A stretch of 50,792 nucleotides of DNA from JACPFN01 sp964406135 (GCA_964406135.1 CAYOQO010000008.1:1-50792), one strand, 5' to 3'; counted from the first letter of the stretch, positions 34,054 through 43,478 are shown. The notes: a model not told the origin generated them from the letters alone. Translations and numbers: made by a program.

Positions 34054-35679
34054 CTAAAATGTCATTCCTGCTTTAAACCAACCACCCCAAAAACACAACG
34101 CTGCGTTATTTTGCGATGCTTCAATAAACAATCCAAAATTTGCAAAACAATCACGAGTATTTCCTTTGTTGCCAAATCCAACACTCATGTACGCTCGATG
34201 CGTAATAGTTGGTTGTGCAGCGCATGACAATCGATCAAGATCAATCAAACGCAAGTACACATTTTTTTGAGTAAATGTTGCTGTTGGGCAACAGCTTGGT
34301 TCACCATCAGGTGCAGCAACATAGTTAATGGTACTATTGCTTGCAGTTTGTCCAATTTCTCCAGGAGCTAAAGCTTCAACAGCTCCAGTCGAATTATTAA
34401 TTTTTGCAAGATCACCATTTGTATTGATAAATGCAATACCATAACGGTCATCTACCCAAAAATTGCAAGTATCTTCATGAAATTCACCTTTGCTTTCAGG
34501 AGTTATTACCTCAGCGCCATGTGCCCAAAGTTCATAACCAACTTCACCAATCGATTCTTTATATTTCATACGAAAACCAGTTGCAAAATTAGTTACCATG
34601 AATGGTTCAACACGAGAACGAAGCGTGAGTGCATTCATTGCAGAAACAGTTTCATTTTTTGCACGATCATACAACAACATGTAGCGCGAAAAAGGTTTAT
34701 GACGAATATCATAGGTACGAAGTTGATGATTTCTTGCTAAAAATATGTTGTGTAAATCAAAGAAAAACAAAAGTTTGGATTTTGAATATTCATGTTTTTG
34801 ACAAATTGGAAATTGAAATAATGCTGTCGTATCAAGACCAAAATGTGAATTAAAACCTTGTACCGGTTGAAAAATTGAACCATTACAATCTTGTTCAACC
34901 AAAGGAACAATCACTCCCGTGGTCGAAATTACATGCGTATCAGGCTCACCCATGTATCGAGTTCCCAGCGAAATTGCAACTTGTGTTAATCGAACAGAAT
35001 CCATAGTTCCTGGTGTCATTTTTACAAACGTAAAATTTGGATTATTCATAGCATCAATTGCAGCTTGATCACCACGAACACCTAAATTATTTTCAATCCA
35101 CGTGATTGGTGCAGAAATATTGATAAACCAATTTTCAAAAATACTAATATTTGCAATTTTATGAAGATCTTGACTAAATTCTGCCAAAATACAAGCAGAA
35201 CGCTGCGATGGTTCAATCGTCATATTCACTGCTGATGCAACTGAAGTTCCATCAGTATTTAATGCATCAATTCCCACCCATTGCCCTAAAATACTTCGAT
35301 CAAATGACGGAACATACATTTGACCTTGCGCAGCGCTTGAAGGATTTACTTGTGGAGGAGTTACTGCGGGAGAAGTTCCTGGCATTTGAAATGTGGAAGT
35401 TGTTCCAGCTTGAATGGTTAATGTGTTTAACGTATTAAAGAAAAAATATGCAGGATTATTTAAATTTGGATATGTTTGTGCAAAAATTGGATAAATTTGA
35501 AACGCAGAGCCATGTTTTTGTTTATTAAAAACAATATTGTTCCATGATGTTTGTTGAATACCTATTGAATCAAAAATTGGTCGCACAAACATGTAAGTAT
35601 GATTAGTATAATCATCAAGTGGCACAATTGTTGTAGGTGCGATCAAAGCACAAAGGACAGCAAATTTTATATACTTCAT
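34054..35679 (-). CDS. Outer-membrane barrel-like protein (541 aa)
   Basis: Signal peptide (FAVLCALIAPTTIVPL). The mature protein is rich in aromatic and Asn residues with alternating beta-strand patterns throughout and ends in a typical outer-membrane signature (WGGWFKAGMTF, terminal Phe), which BamA recognises. No TonB box or plug domain seen. Cysteines near the end (EPSCCPTATF, DRLSCAAQP, TRDCFANFG, AALCFWGG) are unusually many for a barrel. AAGGA precedes the ATG by 8 nt. Function unknown; porin-like or adhesin role possible. Confidence 0.72.
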   Translation of the reverse strand: MKYIKFAVLCALIAPTTIVPLDDYTNHTYMFVRPIFDSIGIQQTSWNNIVFNKQKHGSAFQIYPIFAQTYPNLNNPAYFFFNTLNTLTIQAGTTSTFQMPGTSPAVTPPQVNPSSAAQGQMYVPSFDRSILGQWVGIDALNTDGTSVASAVNMTIEPSQRSACILAEFSQDLHKIANISIFENWFINISAPITWIENNLGVRGDQAAIDAMNNPNFTFVKMTPGTMDSVRLTQVAISLGTRYMGEPDTHVISTTGVIVPLVEQDCNGSIFQPVQGFNSHFGLDTTALFQFPICQKHEYSKSKLLFFFDLHNIFLARNHQLRTYDIRHKPFSRYMLLYDRAKNETVSAMNALTLRSRVEPFMVTNFATGFRMKYKESIGEVGYELWAHGAEVITPESKGEFHEDTCNFWVDDRYGIAFINTNGDLAKINNSTGAVEALAPGEIGQTASNSTINYVAAPDGEPSCCPTATFTQKNVYLRLIDLDRLSCAAQPTITHRAYMSVGFGNKGNTRDCFANFGLFIEASQNNAALCFWGGWFKAGMTF

Positions 35680-35867
35680 TGACTCGTTCCTTAACTTCCT
35701 TTACCAAAGTTGTTTGAGGTACCATACCACATAACTTTATGTTTGATAATGTGAAAAATCAATCTGTTTTCACACAACTATTTTTTCAATCAAGATATTA
35801 TCGTTGTTTTTAAAGAATTTTTATATTATTTTTAGAACAAGCAGTTTTTAATATCGTACCTTACTTC

Positions 35868-37688
35868 ATGAAAGTTTTTATGACTGAATTTTTTGAAAAA
35901 CAATCAAAAGTTGTTAAATTTTTATTCTTTTGTTTCATTTTTTGTAGTAATTCAAACGTTTTTTCAAAAAAAAATACTGATACTAAAAAAACTACAAAAA
36001 AATCTTTTGATCTAAAAACAGACAAAATTACCATTTCAAATGAAACTTTAACATTTTTTTTTCAAAAACACCCAATGCTTACGCTCAGCGCATTAAGTGC
36101 AACTCTTTGGTATTATGTATATTCAGATCAAGTTAATTCTTTAAAAGAATCGATTCAAAAGCATCGTCATGCTTTTTTTGCAACCAGCATGGCAACTTTT
36201 GCATGGGCATATTATAAAAAAGACGCAATTATAAATTATTTAAATTTTGATCATGATGATGAAAATGAAGAAAATTCAGCCAATAGTTTTACTGAATTTG
36301 CAAAATCTGGCGTTAAAATTTATGCACCTTCAGAAATTCAAACAACATTTGATGATGTTGCCGGACTTGATACGGCCAAAGAAGATTTAACCGATATTTT
36401 ATGTTTTTTAAAAAATCCTGAAAGTTTTATGGCTATTGGAGCTCATGCCCCTAAAGGAGTTTTGCTTTCAGGGCCTCCAGGAAATGGAAAAACATTGCTT
36501 GCTCGTGCACTTGCAGGTGAAGCAAACTGCCCTTTTTTATACATTAGCGCATCACAAATCATGGAAGCTATTTGTGGTATTGGTGCTTCCAGACTTCGTC
36601 ATATGTTTGCAATTGCAAAAGAGCTTGCACCCTGCATTATTTTTATTGATGAAATTGATACCATCGGCAGCAAACGGATTGCCTCAGTTTTGGGAAATGA
36701 TTCTGAAAGAACACAAACTCTCAATCAACTCCTTGCAGAAATGGATGGATTTGAACAACAAGAAAATCCAATCATCATCATTGGCGCAACGAATCGTGCT
36801 AATGTTTTGGATGAAGCTTTATTACGACCTGGTCGTTTTGATCGAACGGTAGAAATCAGCAAACCATACATCAAAGATCGTGCAAAAATTTTAAAAGTTC
36901 ATTTAAAAAATATTGTAACTGCAGATGATATTGATATTGAAAAAATTGCTTGCGCAACTCAAAATTTTTCTGGAGCAGAACTTGCAAATCTTGTCAATGA
37001 AGCTGCAATTTTAGCAATTCGTGCAGGCCATGATAAAGTAACCATGCAGGATATTGATCAAGCTTGGGAATATATGCTCATCGGCCGTGAAACCAAAGGT
37101 ATGGAGCTGACTGAACAAGATTTTTGGGAAACAGCAATTCATGAATCTGGCCACGCACTTGCTCGAGTGTTTCAACCTGATGCCACTCCACTTTACAAAG
37201 TTACCATCACACCACGAGGTCATGCACTTGGATTAACGTACGGTCTTGAAGATCGAGAATATTGTTCATATTATGAACAAGAACTTCGTGCAGAAATTAT
37301 TGTAGCTCTTGCAGGAAGCGTGGCTGAAGAATTCTTTTTGCATCGTCGCGGTATTGGCGCAAGCAATGATTTAATAAAAGCTCGTCATCTTGCAACTGCA
37401 ATGGTGATGCACTATGGAATGACCCAAGATTTTAAAGATGTTTCATTTGCAGAATTTATCGATTGTCAATTTCATTTACCTGATGCTATTGCAACAAAAT
37501 TACATACAGAAATTGCAAAAATTATTGCTGAATGTCGTATAGTAGCAACAGAAATTATTACCACACATACCACAGAACTTTTAAAATTAAGCGATATGCT
37601 CATGGAACAAAAAACTGTGAGCGGTGAAGATGTTTATAAATTATGCAATGTTGAAGTACCAAAAATTCAATTTAGCTTAAGCCATTAA
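35868..37688 (+). CDS. ftsH: Divergent FtsH-type AAA+ zinc metalloprotease
   Basis: A 606-residue membrane protease. An N-terminal hydrophobic segment (14-28) and a second one (about 69-85) flank a short, Lys-rich region in place of the usual periplasmic domain. AAA module: Walker A GPPGNGKT (202-209, Asn for the usual Thr), Walker B IIFIDEID (257-264), SRH TNRANVLDEALLRPGRFDR. Protease: HESGH (425-429) and the third zinc ligand in GASNDL (Asp501). The pore loop, normally F-V-G in MFVGVGASRVR, reads AICGIGASRLR (235-237 I-C-G), lacking the aromatic residue. It overlaps the thymidylate kinase gene by 17 bp at the 3' end. The start could also be ATG 35880. Confidence 0.9.
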   Translation: MKVFMTEFFEKQSKVVKFLFFCFIFCSNSNVFSKKNTDTKKTTKKSFDLKTDKITISNETLTFFFQKHPMLTLSALSATLWYYVYSDQVNSLKESIQKHRHAFFATSMATFAWAYYKKDAIINYLNFDHDDENEENSANSFTEFAKSGVKIYAPSEIQTTFDDVAGLDTAKEDLTDILCFLKNPESFMAIGAHAPKGVLLSGPPGNGKTLLARALAGEANCPFLYISASQIMEAICGIGASRLRHMFAIAKELAPCIIFIDEIDTIGSKRIASVLGNDSERTQTLNQLLAEMDGFEQQENPIIIIGATNRANVLDEALLRPGRFDRTVEISKPYIKDRAKILKVHLKNIVTADDIDIEKIACATQNFSGAELANLVNEAAILAIRAGHDKVTMQDIDQAWEYMLIGRETKGMELTEQDFWETAIHESGHALARVFQPDATPLYKVTITPRGHALGLTYGLEDREYCSYYEQELRAEIIVALAGSVAEEFFLHRRGIGASNDLIKARHLATAMVMHYGMTQDFKDVSFAEFIDCQFHLPDAIATKLHTEIAKIIAECRIVATEIITTHTTELLKLSDMLMEQKTVSGEDVYKLCNVEVPKIQFSLSH

Positions 37689-38343
37689 TTGCATCAAAGA
37701 CTTGTTGCACTATTTCATCAATTTTTTTAGTTGCATCAACAACTAAAATATTATTTCGTTGAGCAAAAATTTCTTCAAATGCTTCAAATAATTGCTGCAT
37801 ACGATCAAAATATTTTTGTTCAAAATCTGTTTGTTGCCCACGAGTTTCAAGAATTCTTTTTTTGGCTTGTTCTGGCGTAATGCGCAAATAAACAACCAAA
37901 TCAATTTTTGTATTTGACATAGTCCATGCGTTAATTTTTTGAATCATTTCAAAATTAAGGCCGTTTACATAACTTTGATAAGCTAAAGAAGAGTCCGACA
38001 TACGATCTGAAATAACAATTTTTCCTTCTTTGAGTGCTGGAATAATTTTTTCTGCAAAATGTTGTGCTCGATCTGCTGCAAACAACAAATATTCTGCCAT
38101 AGAGCATTTCACACCTTTATCATCAACCAACAATGATCTAATTTTTTGACCAAGTTTAGTTGCTCCTGGCTCACGCGTACAAACAACAGAAATTTTTTCT
38201 TTTAAAAATTTTTCTTCTAACTCTTTGAGTAAACATGTTTTACCAGCGCCATCAATTCCTTCAATAGCAATCAAACGTCCTGGATATCGAGAAAAAATTG
38301 CACTGGTAAAAAATAAAAAACTTATCAAAAGTAATTTTTTCAT
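37672..38343 (-). CDS. tmk: Thymidylate kinase with N-terminal signal peptide
   Basis: Phosphorylates dTMP to dTDP. The kinase core is complete: P-loop EGIDGAGKT (28-36), TREPGATKLGQKIR, DRMSDSSLAYQSYVNGL (DRY motif with Met for Tyr) and the LID-like RGQQTDFEQKYFDRM. It is preceded by a 19-residue signal-peptide-like segment (KKLLLISFLFFTSAIFSR). There is no Met between it and the P-loop strand (RLIAIEG), and AAGGA lies 6 nt before the ATG at 38343, so the hydrophobic leader is part of the protein. Cytosolic enzymes of this family have no leader. Either it is exported, or the leader anchors it. The 3' end overlaps the ftsH-like gene by 17 bp. Confidence 0.88.
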   Translation of the reverse strand: MKKLLLISFLFFTSAIFSRYPGRLIAIEGIDGAGKTCLLKELEEKFLKEKISVVCTREPGATKLGQKIRSLLVDDKGVKCSMAEYLLFAADRAQHFAEKIIPALKEGKIVISDRMSDSSLAYQSYVNGLNFEMIQKINAWTMSNTKIDLVVYLRITPEQAKKRILETRGQQTDFEQKYFDRMQQLFEAFEEIFAQRNNILVVDATKKIDEIVQQVFDAINGLS

Positions 38344-38358
38344 GAACTATCCTTACAC

Positions 38359-39264
38359 TTAAAATTTGTATCCTACATCAATTGCAAGACAATAATTATT
38401 TTTATTTTGAATGCCATTTAATTTTTGATACACCACCCATGATGCACCAGCTTGAAACGTAAAATGCTCTGTTGAAAACCAACATGATGGCCCTAAAAGA
38501 ATTTGATTACCGCCAGAATTATGATCAATTACGCCACTGTTCATATTTTTTTCTTTATAACTACCATCAAATTCAAGCATGACATTAAAAATATATTTGT
38601 CAGGCTTGCTCAAAATATTTCGATTCAATCCAGCTTGATACAAAATTTGATTTCCAAGTTTTGTATTTTGTCCTTGAGTTGTTATTTGAGTTCCCACCGA
38701 CACAAATGGATACCAAATGGTGCTCATATGACTGATTGTTGTACCAACAAAAAATGTGCATGCATGAAAACTTAAAGACCCAAAATTTTGCTGATGAATG
38801 CTCGGTTTTCCGCCAGTTGGAAACGTTACATTACCAACAAGCGTCACTTGCGTGGTTGTGTCATACGTAACTTTATCCACAATTGCATACTCAAGCTGCA
38901 CTAAAATATCCTGTAATCCTTGATAAGTTTGATCATTAATTTGAAACACTGAAGCTATCGGCAACTCAAATAAAATTGAAAAATTATCACGAATGCCGTA
39001 CAAAAATTCTGGAATAATTGAAGTTAAATTTTTATTTTCACCAATTAAATCATTGGTATACCAAAAAAATTGTAAATTATGCTGATCAAGCATATTTTGA
39101 CCAAAACTTAACAATGGTCCTGGCTGCTGTGATGATGGCAATGAAAAATTACCACTTTTAATTTGTTCAATTTTTGGTTTTTCCATGCGCGAAAACATAA
39201 AATGTGCATCAACAATTGAAATTAATAAAAAAATATATTTTAGTTGCTGATGCTTGCAAATCAT
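38359..39264 (-). CDS. Outer-membrane protein (301 aa)
   Basis: A signal-like start (YIFLLISIVDAHFMFS) is followed by an Asp/Ser/Gln linker and then alternating amphipathic strands to a C-terminal aromatic end (CLAIDVGYKF). Segments such as PEFLYGIRDNFSILFELPIA and QVTLVGNVTFPTGGKPS recall the MetA/phenol-degradation-type or alginate-type porin-like outer-membrane proteins, but this is only a resemblance. It lies 15 bp upstream of tmk on the same strand and 18 bp downstream of the ERF gene, suggesting co-transcription of ERF, this barrel and tmk. Confidence 0.65.
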   Translation of the reverse strand: MICKHQQLKYIFLLISIVDAHFMFSRMEKPKIEQIKSGNFSLPSSQQPGPLLSFGQNMLDQHNLQFFWYTNDLIGENKNLTSIIPEFLYGIRDNFSILFELPIASVFQINDQTYQGLQDILVQLEYAIVDKVTYDTTTQVTLVGNVTFPTGGKPSIHQQNFGSLSFHACTFFVGTTISHMSTIWYPFVSVGTQITTQGQNTKLGNQILYQAGLNRNILSKPDKYIFNVMLEFDGSYKEKNMNSGVIDHNSGGNQILLGPSCWFSTEHFTFQAGASWVVYQKLNGIQNKNNYCLAIDVGYKF

Positions 39265-39282
39265 TGACCACTATCCTTTTTT

Positions 39283-39732
39283 TTAAATATTTGATCTTGT
39301 ATGCATTACTGCTGCTTCACCATCATCATCCTCACCGGTTACAACTCCGACCAGTGAAGTATAACACATTCGTTTTAAGTAGGTATTGTAACTTGAAAGG
39401 CTTTGAATATCATTTTTTGGCGGATTGTGTCGCGCTTTGGATTTAATCCATTGTCCTGAACTATGCATTAAAATAGTCACTAAATATGAATTACCAACAC
39501 CAGTCCCATCAGCAGATTCTTCATAAATAAACGGCGGCTGCACAACGCTCAAACCATATTTTGACAACGCTGGACGCGATGCTTGAATAATAGCTTGAAA
39601 ATCTGCATAACTACTTTTGAAAAATGGATTTTTTTTATTTTTTCCTGCAGTTTCCATCTCACCTTGTGCTTTTGCAAGTGCTGTTGCAAGTTGATCAATT
39701 TCTGCTGACATCAAATCATTAATAGTGCTCAT
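39283..39732 (-). CDS. erf: ERF-family single-strand annealing protein
   Basis: A 149-residue protein matching the ERF (essential recombination function) domain: IDQLATALAKAQGEMETAGK, the SYADFQAIIQASRPALSKYG segment, VQPPF, an ILMHSSGQWIKS strand pair, a degenerate SSYNTYLKRMCYTSLVGVV (family pattern TYxxRYxL-x-x-xGI) and the acidic GEDDDGEAA end. ERF proteins, known from phage P22, anneal single-stranded DNA. No other phage gene is nearby, so this is a domesticated or stranded phage recombinase. AGGA precedes the ATG by 8 nt. Short for the family (often 180-220 residues), as the C-terminal tail is missing. Confidence 0.85.
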   Translation of the reverse strand: MSTINDLMSAEIDQLATALAKAQGEMETAGKNKKNPFFKSSYADFQAIIQASRPALSKYGLSVVQPPFIYEESADGTGVGNSYLVTILMHSSGQWIKSKARHNPPKNDIQSLSSYNTYLKRMCYTSLVGVVTGEDDDGEAAVMHTRSNI

Positions 39733-39818
39733 AATTATTTTCCTAATAAACCCCGAACTATTTTATTGTAAAATAGTTTATCGTTGCTACAAAAATAACC
39801 TAGAGCTAATTTTATTTT

Positions 39819-42305
39819 TTATGCACACGAAGCACCACCAGGACAAGATTGAACCGATGTCACAGTTCCTGCAGTATTAATGGTTCCTGTATTTAAAATT
39901 GATGCGTCACATGGCGCAATGTTAAATGTTCCAGTACCACTGTCAATGGTATAATCAGTATTTGAATTATTACCGGTCAATGTGATACATGCCGTTGGTG
40001 TTGCTTCTGTAGAATTTATATAAAGTCCTGCACCAGTATTATTTTGCATCGTATTGTTTTTAATAGTTGCTAACAAGTTTGTAAATTGTTCAAGATCAAT
40101 TCCACCAGTTGCATTACTACTTAATACGTTTTGGTTGTTACTAATGGTATTATTTTGAATATCTAAAGTTACATTGGTAATTGCAGGTGAAGGATACATT
40201 AAAATTCCACTTCCTTCATTGTTGCTTAAATTATTTCGAAGCGCAGTAAAGTTAAGTGTTGTACCTGCATGAGCTATTGCAAATGCATTTGCCTGATTTC
40301 CTAAATTTGTAATCGTATTATCAGTAAGTGAAACATTTGCCGTTGTCATAATTTTGCCGCCAAGCATTCCAATTCCATTGTCATTGTTGTTAGTGATAAT
40401 ATTATTGCTTGCAGTAAGTCTAAATGTATCACTGCATGCATTATCAAATACTAAGGCTCCTGAACCATTGTTGCTCATGATGTTACCACTTGCATTGACG
40501 GTAAAGTTTGCATAATCACCTTGGGAACAATACAAACAGGAAGCCTGATTACCTGTAAAAATATTATTCGTTAAGTTTAAAGTACAATTTCCCGTGGTCG
40601 TATTGTTTGGACTGAGCACAAATGCAGAACCTAACGATGATCGAGCTCCTGTTGTATTATTTGTAATCGTATTGCCACTAATGTTTAATTGAGCATCATT
40701 GGTATTATTCAAAGTGATGTATAAGCAACCTGTTTCATTATTGCTCACGATATTATTATTAATCGATGCAATTAACGGATTTGCAAATGATGTTATTTGA
40801 AATGGAGCTTCACTTTCAGAAATTGTACCGGTAACAGAGTTATTCATTATTGATACAACAGCATCTGAATTAAAGGTAAAAATACAACCATTGGTATTAT
40901 TTTTCAGCACATTATCCATCATAATCACGTTCGATCGGGATGAAGATGTAATATTAACAGAAAATTCTTGAGTACCTTGAATCATACAATCTGAGATCCT
41001 CACATCTGAAACATCAGTACCAACAATTGCAGCATGTGTAACGCCGGCAAGATTTATGCCACTAATTTCATTGACCGAAGCCAAAGTAATACCATCACCT
41101 TCAGTATCAACATTTGTGTTCGTCATCGTTGGTGCAGTGTCAGTTTGAGCAGGAATTACTTGCTCACCTCGAGTGGTTGTCAACGCATGATCAATGCCAG
41201 AGCCCCAGAATTTTTGTTTATTTTTTAAAGTGATTCCAGAATTCATACCACGCGTTGTTCCATCACCCGGAAACACATAAATAATATCACCAACTTGTGA
41301 ATTTGCTTGAGCTAACGCAAGTGTTGGATATGGACTTTCATACGTACCATCTGAATGACTTTGGTTATCCACAAACACAAAATTGTATGGTTCACAAGTT
41401 TCAGGATTAATTGCTACAGCGCATTGTTCTTTTTTATCAATCACAATAATTTCTTGACGATCAACCGGTTGCACCATGCGTGAAAATAATGCATCACAAA
41501 CATTTTCTGACATTGAAGAATTTTGATTTTTTCCAGCACCAAAAGGAACATTTAAAGTTAATTGGGCTTGAAATCTATTTTTAAAAATTCGATCATACGA
41601 ATCACTAATTTCCAAAATCCAATATTGTTTAAATTTTGCACTCAAACGGGCTTTTCCACCATATAAATTTGGTTTACAATCAGTTGTTTCATGAAAATAG
41701 TACGCTCCCGCACAAGCATAAAAATCAAAAAGTTCAGATTTTCCAAAATGTACACCAACTTCAGCATTAGCTCCCGTCATGAGTAATCGATATTTTTCTA
41801 AAAGAACCATGTTATTGCCAGAAAAATTTGTAAATTCAGATGAGTAGGGAGTATTAATTTTTTCACCTACTGGAATATAACCATTTAACCGCACATCCCA
41901 ACGAGTTCCCAAAGTTTCCAAACCAAGCCCAAGTTGATTAAAATCTAACGCTGCAAATCTTCGATAATCATAATAAATATTGGCACCATAAATTCTGCTG
42001 CGTACAATTTTTCGAAAACCACCACCAACATTGGTTGCAACTTTTGTATCATTAAAAAGATGCCCACGAAAATCTAAAAATGGCATAAAATCTTTTTCAT
42101 TCGGCTCTGGTGCAAAAAATCCATCAAATGTCGTGTAGCCTTGATCATAACCGATTCCACCACCAGCAATGTAACGAGCAGAGCCACGACAATGTTGATA
42201 TTTTCCAGGACAAATTGCAGATGCGTACATTTGCAAATCATCTGCAGCAATGAATGAATCAACAAAAATAGATAAAATTAAAATTTGAAATAATTTTGCT
42301 TTCAT
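39819..42305 (-). CDS. Inverse autotransporter with beta-helix passenger (828 aa)
   Basis: Signal peptide, then a barrel of about 230 residues resembling the intimin/invasin beta domain: GGGIGYDQGYTTFDGFFA, FLDFRGHLFNDTKVATNVG, the YGANIYYDYRRF motif (family G-x-N-x-F-Y-DY), LGLGLETLGTRWDVRLNGYIPVG. After a Cys-containing linker comes a DUF1565-like segment (SDGTYESPYPTLALAQ) and then about 15 parallel beta-helix coils from residue 340 on, full of NNTITNNNDNG-like turns. Ends in an acidic, Cys-containing tail (SCPGGASCA). Intimin-type passengers are usually Ig-like repeats; a beta-helix passenger is typical of classical autotransporters. Probably a surface adhesin. Confidence 0.8.
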   Translation of the reverse strand: MKAKLFQILILSIFVDSFIAADDLQMYASAICPGKYQHCRGSARYIAGGGIGYDQGYTTFDGFFAPEPNEKDFMPFLDFRGHLFNDTKVATNVGGGFRKIVRSRIYGANIYYDYRRFAALDFNQLGLGLETLGTRWDVRLNGYIPVGEKINTPYSSEFTNFSGNNMVLLEKYRLLMTGANAEVGVHFGKSELFDFYACAGAYYFHETTDCKPNLYGGKARLSAKFKQYWILEISDSYDRIFKNRFQAQLTLNVPFGAGKNQNSSMSENVCDALFSRMVQPVDRQEIIVIDKKEQCAVAINPETCEPYNFVFVDNQSHSDGTYESPYPTLALAQANSQVGDIIYVFPGDGTTRGMNSGITLKNKQKFWGSGIDHALTTTRGEQVIPAQTDTAPTMTNTNVDTEGDGITLASVNEISGINLAGVTHAAIVGTDVSDVRISDCMIQGTQEFSVNITSSSRSNVIMMDNVLKNNTNGCIFTFNSDAVVSIMNNSVTGTISESEAPFQITSFANPLIASINNNIVSNNETGCLYITLNNTNDAQLNISGNTITNNTTGARSSLGSAFVLSPNNTTTGNCTLNLTNNIFTGNQASCLYCSQGDYANFTVNASGNIMSNNGSGALVFDNACSDTFRLTASNNIITNNNDNGIGMLGGKIMTTANVSLTDNTITNLGNQANAFAIAHAGTTLNFTALRNNLSNNEGSGILMYPSPAITNVTLDIQNNTISNNQNVLSSNATGGIDLEQFTNLLATIKNNTMQNNTGAGLYINSTEATPTACITLTGNNSNTDYTIDSGTGTFNIAPCDASILNTGTINTAGTVTSVQSCPGGASCA

Positions 42306-42418
42306 GACGAACTCTTTTTTTAATACTCATCAAAATATCAATATTTATTTCATTGAACTTAGCAAGATTTGTAAAAAATATAAAAAAATTGTACAACCAT
42401 AACAAATTGAAAGTCATC

Positions 42419-43309
42419 ATGAAAAAAAATATTTCTAATTTTATTTTTATCGCAATTTTGCTGATGCACAAACCAGCTTCTGCTTTTTCGCTCGTGTACA
42501 GTTTTCGTGTTGCACAAATTACGCAACGACCAATTGTACACGAAAAAGATAACAAACCTGATAGCATTGCACCTTTAATTTTTGATTATTTTCAAAAAGC
42601 AAAAAATTTTAACATTCGTGAAAATTATGCTGGTGGTTTTGTAACTTACAATCACAATTATATTCGTAACTATTTTAGAGCTGATTTTGCAGTTGCTCAT
42701 GTCAATCAAACTGTTGATTGCAAAAAAACTGTCGATGTGATTGAGCCTGATGATATTTTATTTACGGTTGGACGAAACATTATCCATACACCCAACAGAA
42801 GCTTGACTATTTCTGGGCTTTTAGGACTTCCAACGCATGCTGTCAACACTTTAGAACGTGTTGGTTTTGGCAACGGACAAGCAGGTATTGGAGTTCAACT
42901 TGATGGCGTACATACATTTAAAAAATATGATTTTATTTGGGGCACTCGTTACAATTATTTTATTCCACGCACAGCATACAACGCAAATCAAGACAAATAT
43001 AAATTCACGGTTGGCAGTATTGCAGATATTTTAGTGGCTTTTGAAACAAATAAACTTTTAGGCCATGGCGGTGAAGTTGGCTATGGAGGTCGCTGGGGCT
43101 TTGGCGCCGAAGCAACTCCAACCATTGCGATTTTAGATCGACTAAGCTACATGCGTAATACTTTTTATGGCGTGTACAAATATACATTTTTAACTGAAAA
43201 ACTTGCACATCGATTTCTTTTCAGCTTTTCTTACGGATTTGATAGCAAACCAAAATTATATGGTTACAATGCTTGGATGGTTTTAGGATCTTGGGGTTTT
43301 GCATTTTAA
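42419..43309 (+). CDS. Outer-membrane barrel protein (296 aa)
   Basis: The ATG at 42419 gives a signal peptide (FIFIAILLMHKPASAF); the earlier in-frame ATG at 42353 would add 22 unsuitable residues. The mature part is Tyr/Phe/Gly rich with alternating strands (ENYAGGFVTYNHNYIRNYF, GGEVGYGGRWGFGAEATP) and ends AWMVLGSWGFAF with terminal Phe, a BamA recognition pattern. A second, nearly lost copy of its 3' end lies at 46672-46758, after the giant gene, so this barrel and the giant protein were duplicated as a unit. Confidence 0.75.
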   Translation: MKKNISNFIFIAILLMHKPASAFSLVYSFRVAQITQRPIVHEKDNKPDSIAPLIFDYFQKAKNFNIRENYAGGFVTYNHNYIRNYFRADFAVAHVNQTVDCKKTVDVIEPDDILFTVGRNIIHTPNRSLTISGLLGLPTHAVNTLERVGFGNGQAGIGVQLDGVHTFKKYDFIWGTRYNYFIPRTAYNANQDKYKFTVGSIADILVAFETNKLLGHGGEVGYGGRWGFGAEATPTIAILDRLSYMRNTFYGVYKYTFLTEKLAHRFLFSFSYGFDSKPKLYGYNAWMVLGSWGFAF

Positions 43310-43354
43310 ACATATCGCCAACAATCAATAATGTAAGCCTAAATAATTCGTGAA

Positions 43355-43478
43355 GATTCTTATTATTTTAAAATAACAATCTTCTCATTTTGAAATCAAT
43401 GCTTTTAAAATTCAATAATTATTTTGTACTTTACCTACAAGAATAAAACTAATAATTGATTTTTTTAGGATTAAAACC
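43355..43478 (+). repeat. Duplicated upstream region, copy 1
   Basis: These 124 bp before the giant gene are nearly identical, in order, to 47611-47734 before its paralogue (TTATTATTTTAAAATAACAA, then GAAATCAATGCTT and AATAATTATTTTGTACTTTA in both). Probably carries promoter and leader. The AAAATAACAA stretch follows an ATTATTTTAAAAT inverted repeat. Confidence 0.85.

Noticed and set aside
40040..41000. Repeats within the autotransporter gene as a CRISPR array
   Set aside because: The repeats are protein-level beta-helix coils of variable DNA sequence, in frame, without constant spacers.
38359..43309. Prophage around the ERF gene
   Set aside because: No structural, integrase or packaging genes nearby; the neighbours are envelope proteins.
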